This document shows positions 1-13,408 of a stretch of DNA of 64,000 nucleotides, piece by piece (position 1 is the first letter of the stretch; each line of letters begins with the position of its first letter). The translations under genes and the position numbers were made by a program. A model generated the notes under the pieces. That model saw nothing but the letters and a program-made list of their open reading frames with translations, did not search any database and had not been told where the DNA came from. The DNA comes from Cardinalis cardinalis (Eukaryota; Chordata; Aves; Passeriformes; Cardinalidae), in contig JACDOX010000008.1 of the NCBI GenBank assembly GCA_014549065.1, positions 5,320,997 through 5,384,996 of the forward strand, written 5' to 3'.

Positions 1-3000
1 ATACCAAAGAGGAAAGCAGGCATTAACCCTTTCGCTGCCGGGCACAAGAGAAAATCAGAGTCATTTCCACCCCATTGGCAAAGCAGTTTTATTCAGAGCT
101 CTTAAAAATGGTTTAGCTTTGAGTTGGTTTTTGTGGGGAGTTTTTTGGTTTTTTTTAAGAAAACAAGAAAAAGGATGAAATCAGAAACAAACCCAATTTC
201 AGAGAGAGACCATCCGTCTTAATAGAAATTGGACTACAGTTTCAATTAGTGCTGTTTCGACCGGAACGAAGGACCTGGTGGAAATGAGGTTATTCTCCAT
301 TTCACAGCTTCCTTTCCTGGTGTCCAAATGGGTGGAGCAATTCTGTAAACTTTGCTTAAATGGAAGCAGTAGCGTACAGAGAAGACACAAGACTTCTTTT
401 ATTTTTTTTTAAGAGCTCTGCCACTAAAGTTGGTTGGCACAGAAGAAACCAAATTGCACAGCTAACCTTCCAGGATCAAAACAGGAAACCGAAAGGAAAA
501 AAAATCCCAAGCCAATTCCCACAATGAACTAAATGAAAGGAATAAAGAAGGGAAAGCTAGCAGAACAGTCACATCTAATTGGGAAGGACAAATTGCCAGA
601 GTTACAACCCCCGCCCCTACATGCGTGTCGACTTCAGCTTTGCAAAACAGCGGTACCACAGTAGCAGGGTCAGCAATGGGCTTTCTGGAGGGGAAAATAC
701 AAACAAACAAACAAACCAAAGGTAGGATCAGTGTTCCTTCTGCAAAACAAAACAAGACAAATACACCACTGAAATAAAGTACTGTACTCCCAAACCACCC
801 TTACCTGGCCGAGACATTGTCTAAGTCTACTGCAATAAGGTCCTGCCTGCCTTCTTGGAAAGCCCCATATTTAGAATCCTTCTCTGACACACTTAAACAT
901 TAACACTGTGCATGGTCAGGGCAGGGAGGGTCAATTGCTCATCTGTAGAAGGACTAGGAACACAGGTATGCACAACTCGCACTGCCACCTGCTTCTTCTA
1001 GAAACTGGCGCCATAAGTTGTGGGGGGGTTTCCACCTCTACTCAATCTGCTGTTCCTAGACTACAACCAATGGAGAGGAAAAAATCTTTTCCACTTCCAC
1101 CAGCCTAAGTGCCTTTTTAAGAGTGTGGAAAGAAAGGCCGTTTCTCCAATAAGAAAAAAAATGCATGTCTATGGTAGATGTGGGCACAGATGTGTCATCT
1201 TCATTACTAGACCTATCAGTAATATTTTGCTGCACCATCACAGTGCCCATCACCACCCTAGATAAAGTTTCTATATTTTCCAGCTAGTGAAGCAAACAGT
1301 TGCTGAGAATTCCTGGGTAAGGAAGTAATGCTATAGGGGATATATTTCTTTTACGTGTCCATTATACCACCAAATGCTGTAATAAGAATTTTTGTTCTCC
1401 AGTTATATTTGCATTGTTGTGATATAACAACTAAACCTGTCCAGCAAAGAAATGTATATGCATAATTATTAAAGAAATCGAATAGAAAATAAAGGAGATA
1501 TTTAGAGAAGAAGGGATCAATGAAATTGCTCATATCATTCTTAAGCCTTTGAATAAAGAAACATCTTGACAATACTGATGAGCTCAGATGGGCTAAGAAG
1601 ATCACAGGGTTTTGGAGCCCTTGAAATGTCAGCACAAAAAAAGTGACTGTTTTTACTGAGATTTACAGTGGACCAACTAAAGTTCTGGGGGCCTTGAGAC
1701 TGCAACTAAGCAAAAGGAGATGTGACAAGATACCTTTTCTTGCGGAGAGGACCACATATACTTTCTGATACTACCAAACTAGCAGAACCTGACATGGCAT
1801 TGAAATGTTTCTCCAGATTTGATTTACATTGAATGCAAATCTTATTTCAACACCAGTAAATAGAACAAATGTGCCATGCTACACATCAGGGAGGAATTCA
1901 TCCCAACAGCAGAGAGTTGCTTCCAGAAATGTTGTACAGTGCTGGAATATATCACAGAAAACAACTCATATAGGGAGGTGAATTAATCAGAGACTTAAAT
2001 AGCTTCAGTCACATTTGAAAAGAAACAGAAAGAATGGAATCAAACTTACAGAAATAAATCCCAGCTAAATGCATGCACATCTTCACATGCTCCACTGTCT
2101 GNGCACAGACATTGCTCATTGTAGAGAGTCCAGCTTAGGACCCTCCCTTTCTAACACAACATGAGGGTCAGNTCCTGCTCACTGCTTTATCTCTGTCCCT
2201 TTATAGCCATTCCTGCTCTCTTCCAGTTATCAGTCTTGCCTNTTTTGTTCCTCATTTAGCTCAAAAACACCTCTGCAGGTCTCCTCTGTGGCATCTCACA
2301 TCAGTGGGGCTTCATCCTTCAAGTGAAACAACCTGCCTATATTACAGAGCACTTCTTAAGAACCACACCTACCACAAGCCTAAAAGAAATGGTCTCTTGT
2401 GGGCTCTTGTGGAAGTATTCCTTAGAAAAATTAGCAATAGAGTGATGGCCTCAGTGGTTTCTTTCTAGTAGCAAAGCAGAAGTATTTTGCAAGAACATAC
2501 CAATTCATTCACCCAAATAGGCTCTCTCTCCAAGTACTGTGACTGCAAGCGTCAAGTCTGCATAGCTGCAGGTAGCCCTCTGTTAGCCCAGGGCTTATAC
2601 CATGTGTAAGGCAAAAAGAATGCTTTTCTTCAGCTTCTAAGTCAGATGCTCTTTCACATTAAGCAACATTCCTTGTGGTACCATGACCCCAGCTTAATGT
2701 CATTGGAAAGACTATTTTTACTTATGCTATCAGCATGGTGAGGCACTGTAGTATACGGCAAGCAGGCCACTAGATACTCAAAATATTAAAATTCTTTTTC
2801 CTTTCCTCCCTGGTTTCTCCTTCTTCATGCTCTCTTTCTCTTTCTTTTCCTGCTACTTTTGTTCAAAACCTAGTGTTTTACATGGTATGAGAAAATTCAC
2901 ACATCCAAGACTTCCTGAGGCAGTGTTAGTGAACACCATCCCTGCCCCATATCACAGAACTTCTTAGCATTCCTTCTGTGTCAGAATACCTGAACACAAA

Positions 3001-6000
3001 GTCCTGTAGCTGCACGTGGCAAGCTACTACAGGTGGATTCAAATTCCCTTTCTTTTTTCCTTAAAAATAAAAAGGCTAGTTCAGGCCACAATTTTCTTTT
3101 ACACACAAGGCAGTCCAAAATGTGATTCAAGTTTTGGATACTGTGGCAGCACACAAGCTGGAGAGCTGAAAGTCTTCTTGCTATGTGTTTAAGATGGAGA
3201 AGCAGTATTATTTCACCTAATTGTGTGATGAACAGCGTTTGCTGTGGCTAAGGCGTGCAGCAGAGTCTGCAGCTGAAACTCAGTTAATAATTCAGGTGAT
3301 GGCCCCACCCTGGCAAACCGTGGGTCACTCTCACAAGTCTGTATCAGCTCTGCAGATCTAATCGGGGGAGGAAGTAACACATATTTATGGTGTCACCGAA
3401 GTCAATAGACAGACCTCTAAAATACACCCTGGGAGCAGTTCTGTTGAAGGAGAAGGCAATATGTTAACACTGACGGTTTCTAATCTACCATAACTATTGT
3501 CTACCTAAACTTTTGCTATGCTGCAATAGCTATAAACAACTGACAGAGACAATAAAACTTGCAGTGAGGTTTTCAACAGCTCATCCTTTTGTCTTAAAAC
3601 AATATTTTAAAGCGTAGATCAGGTTTGAAAGCTCTCTCATCTTCGTCAAAACTCTCCTCTGGATCTGAACTTTGAGACTGAGACCATATTTTATAGTGAC
3701 ATCAGTGTTTCACATGCCACTGGCTTTAATTGTACATTATGTCCACCAGACATCTGGTCAGAAGAGCAGGGAGGTGAGCACATTCAGAGACCATTTCTTG
3801 TATCCTGTACCTGCTACAATTGCAGGCTGATGGGAAGGATAATTTTAACATAAATACCCTAAAAGTATCCAAAAATCTCTCCTGCTTACACTGGCTGTAT
3901 AACACTAAAGACCAAAACTGACATTACAGGGCAAGAGCAATCTGCTGCTTCCAGTCGCTCTGTGACCAGTGAAGGCCTTAGAATGGCTCATTAGTGCTTT
4001 TTCAATAATGGATTCTGCATTGCAAGATTAATTGCAGCCATGTGCTCTGTCACACCCGCCACAGACGATTTAAGTTAACAATCCAATCAATAACCTTTTT
4101 CAAACAAAGGCAGAGATTATCTTGAGGGGGAAAAATAAGCAAGTACTCTTTTTTAAAAACAAATGTGAAATTATTTATACAGAATAAAAGGAATTTTTAC
4201 CCAGTTTCCAATGCTTTCCATTATCTTCACAGTGTAGTGGTGGGCTTTTTAATCAATAGCATGATGAAAACTCACAGGCCTCCTGGCTATATTGCATCAA
4301 ATTTATTCCATAAACTTTCAGGTCTTTAAACAACTATAAATACATATTACAGATATAATGGCCTATGTCACAGGAGCCCCATCCAAATAATGGAAGTTTA
4401 CATGCAAAGAAAATGCATCATTTCCTCCTGCTAAGATTGAATAAGGTCTCTTGTGGCCACTGCCATCATTTGACAGAATTATTACCATTACCTGTTCAAA
4501 AGAAGGGAAACTTTTACTTCTAATAAGTGATATCATTTTATTGCTATGATTTAAAAAGGTATCCTTCATTTGTCTGTCTAAGAAGATAGATACAGATCTG
4601 TGCTTATAGATACACAGTGTCAACAACAGCTGGATTAGAAAAGGCCCTTAAAAACTCAGACTATCCAAGAACACTGAAGAACTTGGCTCTGCCAGAACCC
4701 CAGCGGTAAAGAAGCTGCAACTCTCACAAAAAGACCAAACATTCCTAAGGGATGAGANTGGGGAGCTCTTGGCATTTCCTGGCCCTTCCCATCTTGTACT
4801 ATGAAGGTGTTAGAGTCTAGAGACATATGCCTGCCTGCTCAAATGGAGGTACTCATGAACAGAAGCCTTCAAAAGTGTTCATGGGGTGAGGAGCCAAGGC
4901 ACAACCTGCCACACTATCTCTGTGATATGAAGAAGCAGGAGTATTTCATTATAGAAAAATAAAACAGCTTTCCTGGCAGCCAAGACAGGGGTAGATGTTG
5001 GAGGCTGCAGGTGAAGAGCTCTTGTCTCACCTCCTTCAGTACAGGGCCCTACGGAATTCAGCTTCTTAAGAAAAACATACAAACAAACAAAAGAAAGTCT
5101 CACAGGCACCACATTGGGGTTTATTATTATCAGACAGGACAGGAAATAACACCACTGTGAATTTCTCTGTCCTGGCTGAAGTGAGAAAACCTAGCTGTTT
5201 CTCCCAGTCTGTTCCAGCACTGCCAACTCTGCTAAAGAAGTGAGACCAAAAAGACTCAGTGGTTTCACTGAATAATCTGGTCGGTCTGATTTGGTCAGAG
5301 ACCAGCTCTCCTCTATTCTAATATGTCACAACGTGCCAGTAATTGTGGAAGAATTAATGCCTTTAATAATTGATGGATCTCTGAAACCACTCAGCTGAAG
5401 AAGAACGTATAGTTCCTATTATTTCATTTTCTGGCCCTGCAGTTGTTCTGGCCAGCATGGACAGAACTGAGTCCACAAAAAGAGAAGGGGCACTCTGCTG
5501 CATTAGCACCAGGACTGGTGGCCAGCAGCACTCTGGGGGTGGTGGTTTGCTTCTCAGTACTGCCAGTTCCAGAGGAAAAACGTATATAACTTACAAGCAA
5601 TTGCTCAAATATTTGTCACTGATATAAGAGAGACCGCTGTAATTCTTTGCCCAAGGGATAAATAAAACCCCTATGCAAATGGTGGTGGTTCAGCCCCAGC
5701 TGCAGTCTGGCAGGTGTAATTGGAGAAAGCAGGACAGACCTGTGTTTGAAAGCAAGCCCAAGGATCTGGAAGTTATAAAATGGTGGAGTGAGGCAGGCAG
5801 CACTTGCAGCTCACTCTCCTGCACTGCCCTGCTGTTTCTTTAGCCATGAAAACACCAAAGGGCATGGGGAGCAAAGGAGTAAGTTTCTGCCAAAAGATCC
5901 CTCATCTCCAGGCACTTGCCAGAAAATTTCATTGCCTGAGGAAAAGTCCACTCACCAGCTCTACTCACACATAGCTTTGACTCTACAATGCTGCATAATT

Positions 6001-6506
6001 TCCTCTGAAATAATTTTAAGTATCGAGAGCATCAGCTGGCATAAGGAGCCTGGGTTACAGAGGGTATGGAAGAGCAAAGCTTGGCTGAGGCCACTCATGT
6101 GCGTAAACAAAATGAAGTATGCACAAATGTGTATGCAGAGACCCACATGAACCCAAGGAGATGGGCTGTGGACAAGGCAGTGTAGCTCTATCTGACACAG
6201 GGTGGCAGGAGGAGCTGGGTGGGATTCAGGGGTGACCTCTAGAGCATGCAAAGGGACAAGCCAGGAGTGAGTTATTCCTAATGGTTTGTCAGTNAAATCA
6301 CTTCCCACACACCATTCCCATAGTAGCAGATGCCCCATACCTTAAAGGAAAACTCCTTGAGAAAAGTTTTAAAACAGTTTTACTGCAATAGGTCTGTGTG
6401 TGCCTCTCCCTGAGTATGCCACTTCCTCAGCATGCACAATCCAGGCATACATATGTTAGCAGGGAGAAATGAAAATAAACTAGAGATTTTAAAAGTCTCT
6501 AAAAAC
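1..6506. other. Non-coding sequence, probable downstream DPF3 intron
   Basis: No exon, RNA gene or recognisable transposon was found on either strand. Open frames are short (up to about 125 codons), overlap on both strands and lack domain signatures. The stretch has several single N bases. 4020-4100 is rich in TTAA/CAAT-type words and resembles conserved non-coding DNA only by eye. It probably lies in the long intron between exon F and the isoform-b PHD exons, which would lie outside the window. Confidence 0.5.
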
Positions 6507-6536
6507 TAATAATAGTTTAGTTAATAATAGTTTAGT
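6507..6536. repeat. 15-bp tandem repeat, two exact copies
   Basis: TAATAATAGTTTAGT occurs at 6507-6521 and again at 6522-6536. It lies directly beside the perfect inverted repeat at 6541-6565. Confidence 0.9.
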
Positions 6537-6540
6537 TAAT

Positions 6541-6565
6541 AAAGTTAATAGTCTCTATTAACTTT
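6541..6565. repeat. Perfect inverted repeat, 11-bp arms, 3-nt loop
   Basis: AAAGTTAATAG at 6541-6551 is the exact reverse complement of CTATTAACTTT at 6555-6565, with loop TCT. The arms reuse words from the adjacent tandem repeat, which suggests local template switching. Confidence 0.9.
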
Positions 6566-7065
6566 GGTGCACACAAATTATTGCCCTTGGAGAACATCCG
6601 GATTGGGGCTGGTGATGCTGCAGCCAGGCCCTCTGCCCTGTGTTCAGCTTTGCCAGAGGGAGGATGAGTCCTGCCAAGTTTTCTGCCGCTGTGTGGGTGT
6701 CCCCCTCTGGCCAGGCACACCTGCCCTTCCAAAACTGCCTGGACAGGCTGAAATCTGCACCTCCATTTCATATCTGCCAGAGGTTTGGACTGGGGCAGAT
6801 CTGGGGCACAGGCCCATCCCTCTGTCCTCCCCTCTGAAGCCGAGCCATGGGGACTGAGGCACACCTGGCACAGGCTGCTCTTTTCATTGGGAACATGCTG
6901 TGGGAACCCAGANCTGAGGCAGCAAACTGAGCCCTGCGAGTTTGCAGCCTGGGGTGCCAGAAACAGTGCCCGGCTTTAAAACCAAAGAGATCCCCCATGC
7001 CCCGATGGCTCATCTCAAAACCAGACAGCCCTCGGCCCCCTCCTCTTCCAGACTAGCCCCTATTA

Positions 7066-7720
7066 ACCACTGTTGGCCGCCAGACAAAATGGCTAGTTCT
7101 TGCCTAAGAAAAATAATGTGCGAGCATTCAAATAACCTTGTGCTGAAGCATCAGCTTGTTAATGCACTGGTAAGTCATGCCAGCGCTGTNCAGTTCCTGG
7201 GGGTGAATTAGGTCAGAGTGACCTCCAGAAAAACCAGCCGGCTGCGTCGCTGCGTGCTGCATTATGGGTAACGATCTGCTAATTGCCGGGAGGCGCTCGG
7301 GCTGCTTACCAACAGCACCAGGAGGGAAACCTGCCGGAGGGCACCGNGCGGACTCCACATGCCGGGGACATCGCTCCTAATGACGAGAATGAACCCATTT
7401 ATAGAGCATGAACTGGGCAGGAGCACAGGCACTGCATGCTAATGCTGCCCAGGCGGTGCCGCTCACCGGGGCTGCTGCCGGAGACCCCCCGCAAAACCCC
7501 TGCGTGGGGCTGGCTTTGCATTCGGTTGCACAGTGGAGTCGGGGTGAGGTAGATGGAGATGAAAATGCAGGAATGGGAGAAAGACTGCTTATCCAGGCAA
7601 GATGAATCACCACAACCTGGAAAGCCAACATCCCCTTTGCCCCGGGGACATTTTCGTTACCCTTCAACAAACTGCAGTGGAAAAAAACCTCGGGCAGAGC
7701 TCCGACCTCGTCGCTATGCA
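7066..7720. promoter_or_regulatory. CpG-rich island, candidate enhancer or promoter
   Basis: CpG pairs are dense here compared with the AT-rich surroundings: I count about 22 between 7235 and 7545, with more at 7066, 7121, 7185 and 7660-7715. The region includes words such as TGCATTATGGGTAACGATC and GCCGGGAGGCGCTCGGGC. No exon was recognised on either strand. By composition this could be an unmethylated regulatory element within or downstream of DPF3. Two N bases lie in it. Confidence 0.45.
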
Positions 7721-10700
7721 CTGCAGGCTCCCCAGCCAGGCCAGCTCACACACCACAGAGCTTTCAATCAACTGGCAGGCTCACTAAACCCTTTCAAATT
7801 GAGCAACCAAGCAAAAATACTTGGTCATAAACACTAAAAATAGGAATGGAGGATTGGGTTTTGTTTTGCTTTTTAACTTGGTGAAGCCAGCTCTTCCTAG
7901 TGCATTAAATCCACCTCCCTGGCAGCCCATTTAGAACATCTCCTCCCCCCTGGGAGAGCCAAAATCCCCAGCTGTAATGAGAGGAGTGGGGTGGTATTTA
8001 AAATGCTAGGGAAATGGCAGCCTGAATAGCCTTCTGCAAGCACAGTGCCTTTGTTAGATCCCCCATAAAATAAGATATCAGCGCTGCCCCTCCTCCCCTC
8101 TCTTTAACATGAGCCAGGACTCTGCTACTTGCTTGAACCCACAATTGCTGCCCAAATACCTGGTCCCTCCCCAGTAGCTCTCGTGTTAAACTGCCCTGCT
8201 ATCACAGCCATAGATGGCAGCACACCTGCAGGGCTGCCCGGCACTGCCCCAGAGCTGCTCATGGTATCAATGCCCGGCACTGCCCCAGAGCTGCTCATGG
8301 TATCAAGGCAGCATTTGAAAAGATTTCAGGCTTTCCACACTGACCCAACAAAGGGGGTCTAACCTGAGTCAGTGGCAGCAGTGGATGGGACATGTCATTG
8401 CCCCAGAGCACTCCGACAGGGGCTTCTCTGCTGGGATTAAGCAGGGGAGAGCGATAAAGGTGATGTGTCATCTCAAGGACACCTCTTCACTAAAACTAGG
8501 CCATGCTCACCCAGTTAGTTCAGAGAGCACCAAGACAACCCCACTGCACCACTGTGGTCCTCCTCAAGCACCAAGGACTCTGGGGAGAACTTCAGCAGTG
8601 ATTTCACCCATGAGTCACAGAACAGACATCTCATAAACACACTTGGAAACTTGGAAACAGGGCAAGATGATTAATTTGGGGAAAGGAAAGGGGAAAAGGA
8701 GACAGTATTACTAATCTCTGGACTAACTTTCTAGAAAGATTAAGGAATGACTCTAGAGTAATTCCTTGCCAGCACGTTTCCATAAATTTCAAATCAAATG
8801 GCAAACTCCAGAGAATTTATTTAAATTTTAATATTAAAGAAACTTAACTATGCAGAACTTAACCATGCCATTGCATAGACAGTGACCTCATTGCTCTTGT
8901 ATGAGGTAACCACGTACCATCTAGGTAAAGATATTCAGCACATGATGGGTAAATGACTGATAATTGATGTGTACATACTGAAAATGCAAGAGGTCTGTCT
9001 TTCTCACAGAAGCATATTTACACTGTTGTTAATGTGACTGTATATTCAGACATAAGTAGAACTGCCTCACTCAACACAAACAAGACNAATTTGGACCAAG
9101 GTACTTCAGTCTCTTGTTAAGGAATCCTTTTTAGCTGCCGAACAGGCAGTGATCCCCATGCACACTCTCCATTGTTTATAATGCAGTGCCAGAAGCTGGA
9201 AAACACNGATTTTTTTCCCCCTTGTCTATCAGTGAAAACCCCTGTTTGGTTGGGAATTTTAAAGTGTCAATAGAGATTTCATCAACAATACAGACAGTTT
9301 TTTCTTCCCCACCAAACTCCCAGCAACATCAATATCTAGAGGGAAGCAAGTGCTATAAGCACATGCTGAAGAGCATCAATATGAGCATGGTAGGAGGGAG
9401 TGAAATGTCTTTGTTTACTCTCTAAAAAATGCAGTTTCAAGGTGATCTAAACATCTGAGTGAAGGAGTGAATTTGAACAAAGTAGTTTCAGTCAAAAGTA
9501 AGTGGGAGGGAAGAAAGGATTAAGAGGTGGCAGGGCGAAAAACTGATTTTCAAAAAGGTTGAGACATTTTGTACCAGTGTCTCACAAATAAGAAGCTGGA
9601 CTTTCATTTTGGAGCAGTACCTTGCTTCAAAANTGAGCTCAAGGGAATTGTTTTTAAGAAAGAGAAAAAATAGTTGCAAATGAAATGTTTCATTCAAGCC
9701 TGTGCACAGTTGGCAATGGGAAAGGGTCATTTCATTGAGGAGAGATTGTGTTTCATTTTGAATCAAACCAAAATCTTTTATTCTCACCATGGTATTTTTC
9801 AGTTCACTTGTTTCAATGGCTTTTTTGAGTAAATGTCCAACAAAATACTGACAGAGATTAAAAAAGTAGTTGTTTGGGGTTTTTTTTCAGTGGAAGACCA
9901 CATGATTAAAATCCATTATCTCTTTTCTTNGAGCTCACCAGACCTTCGAGCCCAGATTAGTTAAGTCAAAGTCCTGGCCATTCCTTAACCTGTAACAAGT
10001 GAGTAGCGCTGCTTTAACCTACACAACCAATAACTCATAGCAGCTAAATCCCTTGTCAGACCAAACAAGAAATCAGGTAGTTCCATGGCAGTGGACACTA
10101 ATGTCCCTCATTAAACAGTTCATTTGTCTTGCTATTTTTCAACACCAAAGGAATAATTTAACAAAGCCTATACAAAAGTAGAATATTATTGTATTTAATT
10201 AAAGAAAATTGTCTTCTACAGTACTGCAACCATCTCTGACTCTTCTGACCCTGCTTTTAACTGGCTGCTCCATTGGCCGCAGGTCTGTTGCTCAGTGCTC
10301 TGTTAGTGGCCAGGAAGCTGGGANATCCTCTCCTATAGGTTGGTTTGACCAAGCTCTGGGTACCCCAAATCCTTTTGCTTTAAACTGAGGGTTGCTGAGG
10401 GTGTTCATCACCTGCAATGTTCACTTGTTAGGTGGGATCTCACCAGCCACAAGATGTCTGGCAATTCTCAATGATAGCTACACTGAGCCTAATGGGGACT
10501 AATTCTTCATCACATATTGCCAGACCTGTAAATATGTAAATAGCCACAGAGGAATATAATGGGTGTGGATGTCCTTAGGAAATTTATCTCTGTTCTTTCA
10601 GCTCACTAAGTACTTGTAAAATCTCACTCTTAATGGAAGTCAGGAAAGGGTCTTGGAGAGGAAGTTAATGAAGAGACTGCAAGGGAAATGAAGTCCCCTA

Positions 10701-13249
10701 AGCTGGGGAAGGTCCTTTTCTCCTGATGAAGGAATACACAATTCTGGACCATCTGCATGCTTGAACAGTACAACAGCAAATTCAATTCAGAGAGAGTCTG
10801 TGGACAGTTAAAAAACTATCCTAAGCCCCAAGACTGATAGATGCATTCAGAGACACAGTCAATATAGAAAGATCTGAGAAGTCCTGGAACCTTCTCTTTA
10901 AGAATCCAAAGTCCAGATATTCCAGCAAAGGATGATACCTCTGACCCAGATTTCACTGTACTGTTACATGAGTTGTTGAGCCCCGGGAAAGGGCTGAAAG
11001 ACTTTAGTGTCGTTTAACATATTTAAGCCACTCCCAGCAGAGCACTGATATGAAGCAGCTATGATTTGTACCAACAGGGAAAATTAATTTTTCCAGCATT
11101 GACTTAAAACCATTCCATGCAAACTCTACTGCACAAACTGCTACATGAATTTGAAAGCTATGTCACACTGGTTAACACTAAAATAAAAATACCCCTTTAG
11201 TGACAGGATGGCTTTCTACTATTTCCCATCCAATGACTTCCTCTCACCTTGGGGAGTTTGCCTCAATACTGATTCCTGAAATCATCATGTGAAGAATTTA
11301 ATGGCTGGTGACGACGGAAAGAAATACAAAATAGCAAGCTAAGTCTGCAGTGATGTTTGACAAAACTATCTCTAGTATTACTTAAAATCTCTATTTTGTT
11401 TCAAAAAAAGGAGGCTGTATTGAAAAATTTGGTCATCTTCATTCTCTTCTTGCAGTCCACAACGAAATTACTGACACGAGGACACTTAACAGCAAAGACT
11501 GAAGAAATGTAATGGGAAGAGGCTTCAGTCCAAATAAAAAAATACTCTTAATACCTATGCAAACCTAGATATAAACTAGGTATTACTGACAACTCATTGT
11601 AGAAGATGAGCAGCACTAAGAAATTAAACCTTACTCCAAAAAATCCCAAACCACTCAATTTCAAGACATTGAATGAGGGCTGTGTCTGTTCCTACTCAAG
11701 AGGTACCATCTATCAGCTGAGTNGCAAAAAAAAAAAGTACCTTCTGCAAGCTCTCTCAGGTAGGCAGCAGAAGTTCCAAGAGCTTTACCCCACTGCCCAG
11801 CTTCAGTGTTTAAATCATGTTGCCTTTTCCTTAGCAGTGCTATGGTTGGCTTGTAGATCATGTAAAGTTGCCTCAGGCAACATTAAGAAAACTGTTTCTA
11901 ATTATGGATGACAATATCAGCCACAACATTGTGCTCTAGAAATATCTGCTTTCATGAAGGTAAATGCCATCCTTCTCCCACCATGGTTCACCCCCTCATG
12001 GAATCATGCAGAGTTACAAGCTGCAAAGACAAAACATCNTGAAATGACAGATGTGATAGTAGAAGTTTCTAACAGGCACTGCAAGAGCATTTGTTGAAAC
12101 AGCAGACAATGTAGTTAGGTCTTCAAAATATTCTGGTTAGATGCCACAGATTGATGGCTCTCATATTATGTCATTAAAATCAAAGTTAGGGCTTAACTAT
12201 GGCAAATGTCCAGCTTAAGTGCAGCAAACAATACAATCTTTATACAACAATTTCCAAGGGATAATAGAGGTCTTAAAAACATCAAGCCACAATTTGGACA
12301 CACCCAGTCCAGTAGTCATTGCTTATGTGCTCTGCTATGCATGCCTGATGTAGTTGAGGTCTTACTCATCCACCTTCAACACTGGGGATGGGATGGGGTA
12401 CAGAGAAGTGTATGCCATTGCTAATGAGAATTAAAAGCTTGGGTTTAGAAAGAAAGTGTTATGGGTTTTCTTTATAATCTATAAGCTGGTGGATTTAAAT
12501 ACAAGTAGGGCTCACAAATCCAAGGTGCAAATTTAATCAGATTTTTTTTTTCTGATTGTAGGCAAAAATCTGGAATAAATCTTTCTTTAACCAGTGCAAT
12601 ATTCTAGTTCAGGCCAAAGCAAATTAGCTGATGCTGTTTTCACTCCACCCAGAGAAAATAGGATTCCAGCCTTCAGACTTGCCAGCCTNCAGCTCAGTCT
12701 CAGTCCAGGGAAACACAGCTTTGGGGGCACCCTTTGACTGCTGCAGTGCTGAAGGACACTTGTAGTCCCTCCTGCTGCCATCCCTCACTCTCACTGGCAA
12801 GAGCCATTCTCCAAAGAAGAAAATAAGATCTATTTATGTCAGCGTAAACCTGTCCAGGGGCTTATCTGTTCAGATAATTTCTGCAAAACTAAATTTTTTC
12901 TTTAATATTTCTAATTCCAGGCCTGTGGCTTAAAAAAAAAATAGAAAAAGAGAAAAGAAAATAAAAAAGGCACAAAAATATTCAAAGTAGTAAGACTTAT
13001 GTGGAGACATTCCTTGGACTCTGACAGCCTATAACAACAGCTCTGCTGTGGTGGGAAGGATCACATTCATCTCAACCAGGTGTTGTCAGACATCCATAAA
13101 GGCCAATTTCAACATGCATGTTCACTCCTGGCTACCTTAGCAACAATGTGTCACTCTGCACTGTGCATCATCACACTGAGGAAAATAAAAATGGCAATGG
13201 ATGTTAGAATGGCAGATGACCTAGTGCACTGGTGCCACAAGCAGTTTCA
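7721..13249. other. Non-coding sequence, no gene recognised
   Basis: Apart from the 36-bp duplication at 8235-8306, I see no coding exon, structured RNA or transposon. The sequence is AT-rich with single N bases and short A or T runs (for example around 11726 and 12541). It is likely intron or 3' flank of DPF3. Confidence 0.5.
8235..8306. repeat. Exact 36-bp tandem duplication
   Basis: The 36-bp unit beginning TGCCCGGCACTGCCCC and ending ATGGTATCAA occupies 8235-8270 and is repeated without a mismatch at 8271-8306. Identity of the copies points to a recent duplication or an assembly duplicate. Confidence 0.95.
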
Positions 13250-13408
13250 TTCCTTCCTTCCTTCCTTCCTTCCTTCCTTCCTTCCTTCCTTCCTTCCTTC
13301 CTTCCTTCCTTCCTTCNTCCTTCCTTCCTTCCTTCCTTCCTTCCTTCCTTCCTTCCTTCCTTCCTTCCTTCCTTCCTTCCTTCCTTCCTTCCTTCCTTCC
13401 TTCCTCCC
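13250..13408. repeat. (TTCC)n microsatellite
   Basis: About 157 bp of nearly perfect TTCC units, about 39 copies, interrupted only by one unresolved base at 13317 and ending in TCCCTG. Read on the other strand it is (GGAA)n. It produces long artificial open frames of repeated Ser-Phe-Leu-Pro, which are not genes. Confidence 0.98.

Noticed and set aside
5788..6338. Overlapping 120- and 125-codon frames on opposite strands
   Set aside because: They have no domain, no splice context and no recognisable protein; they are mutual shadows in intronic sequence.
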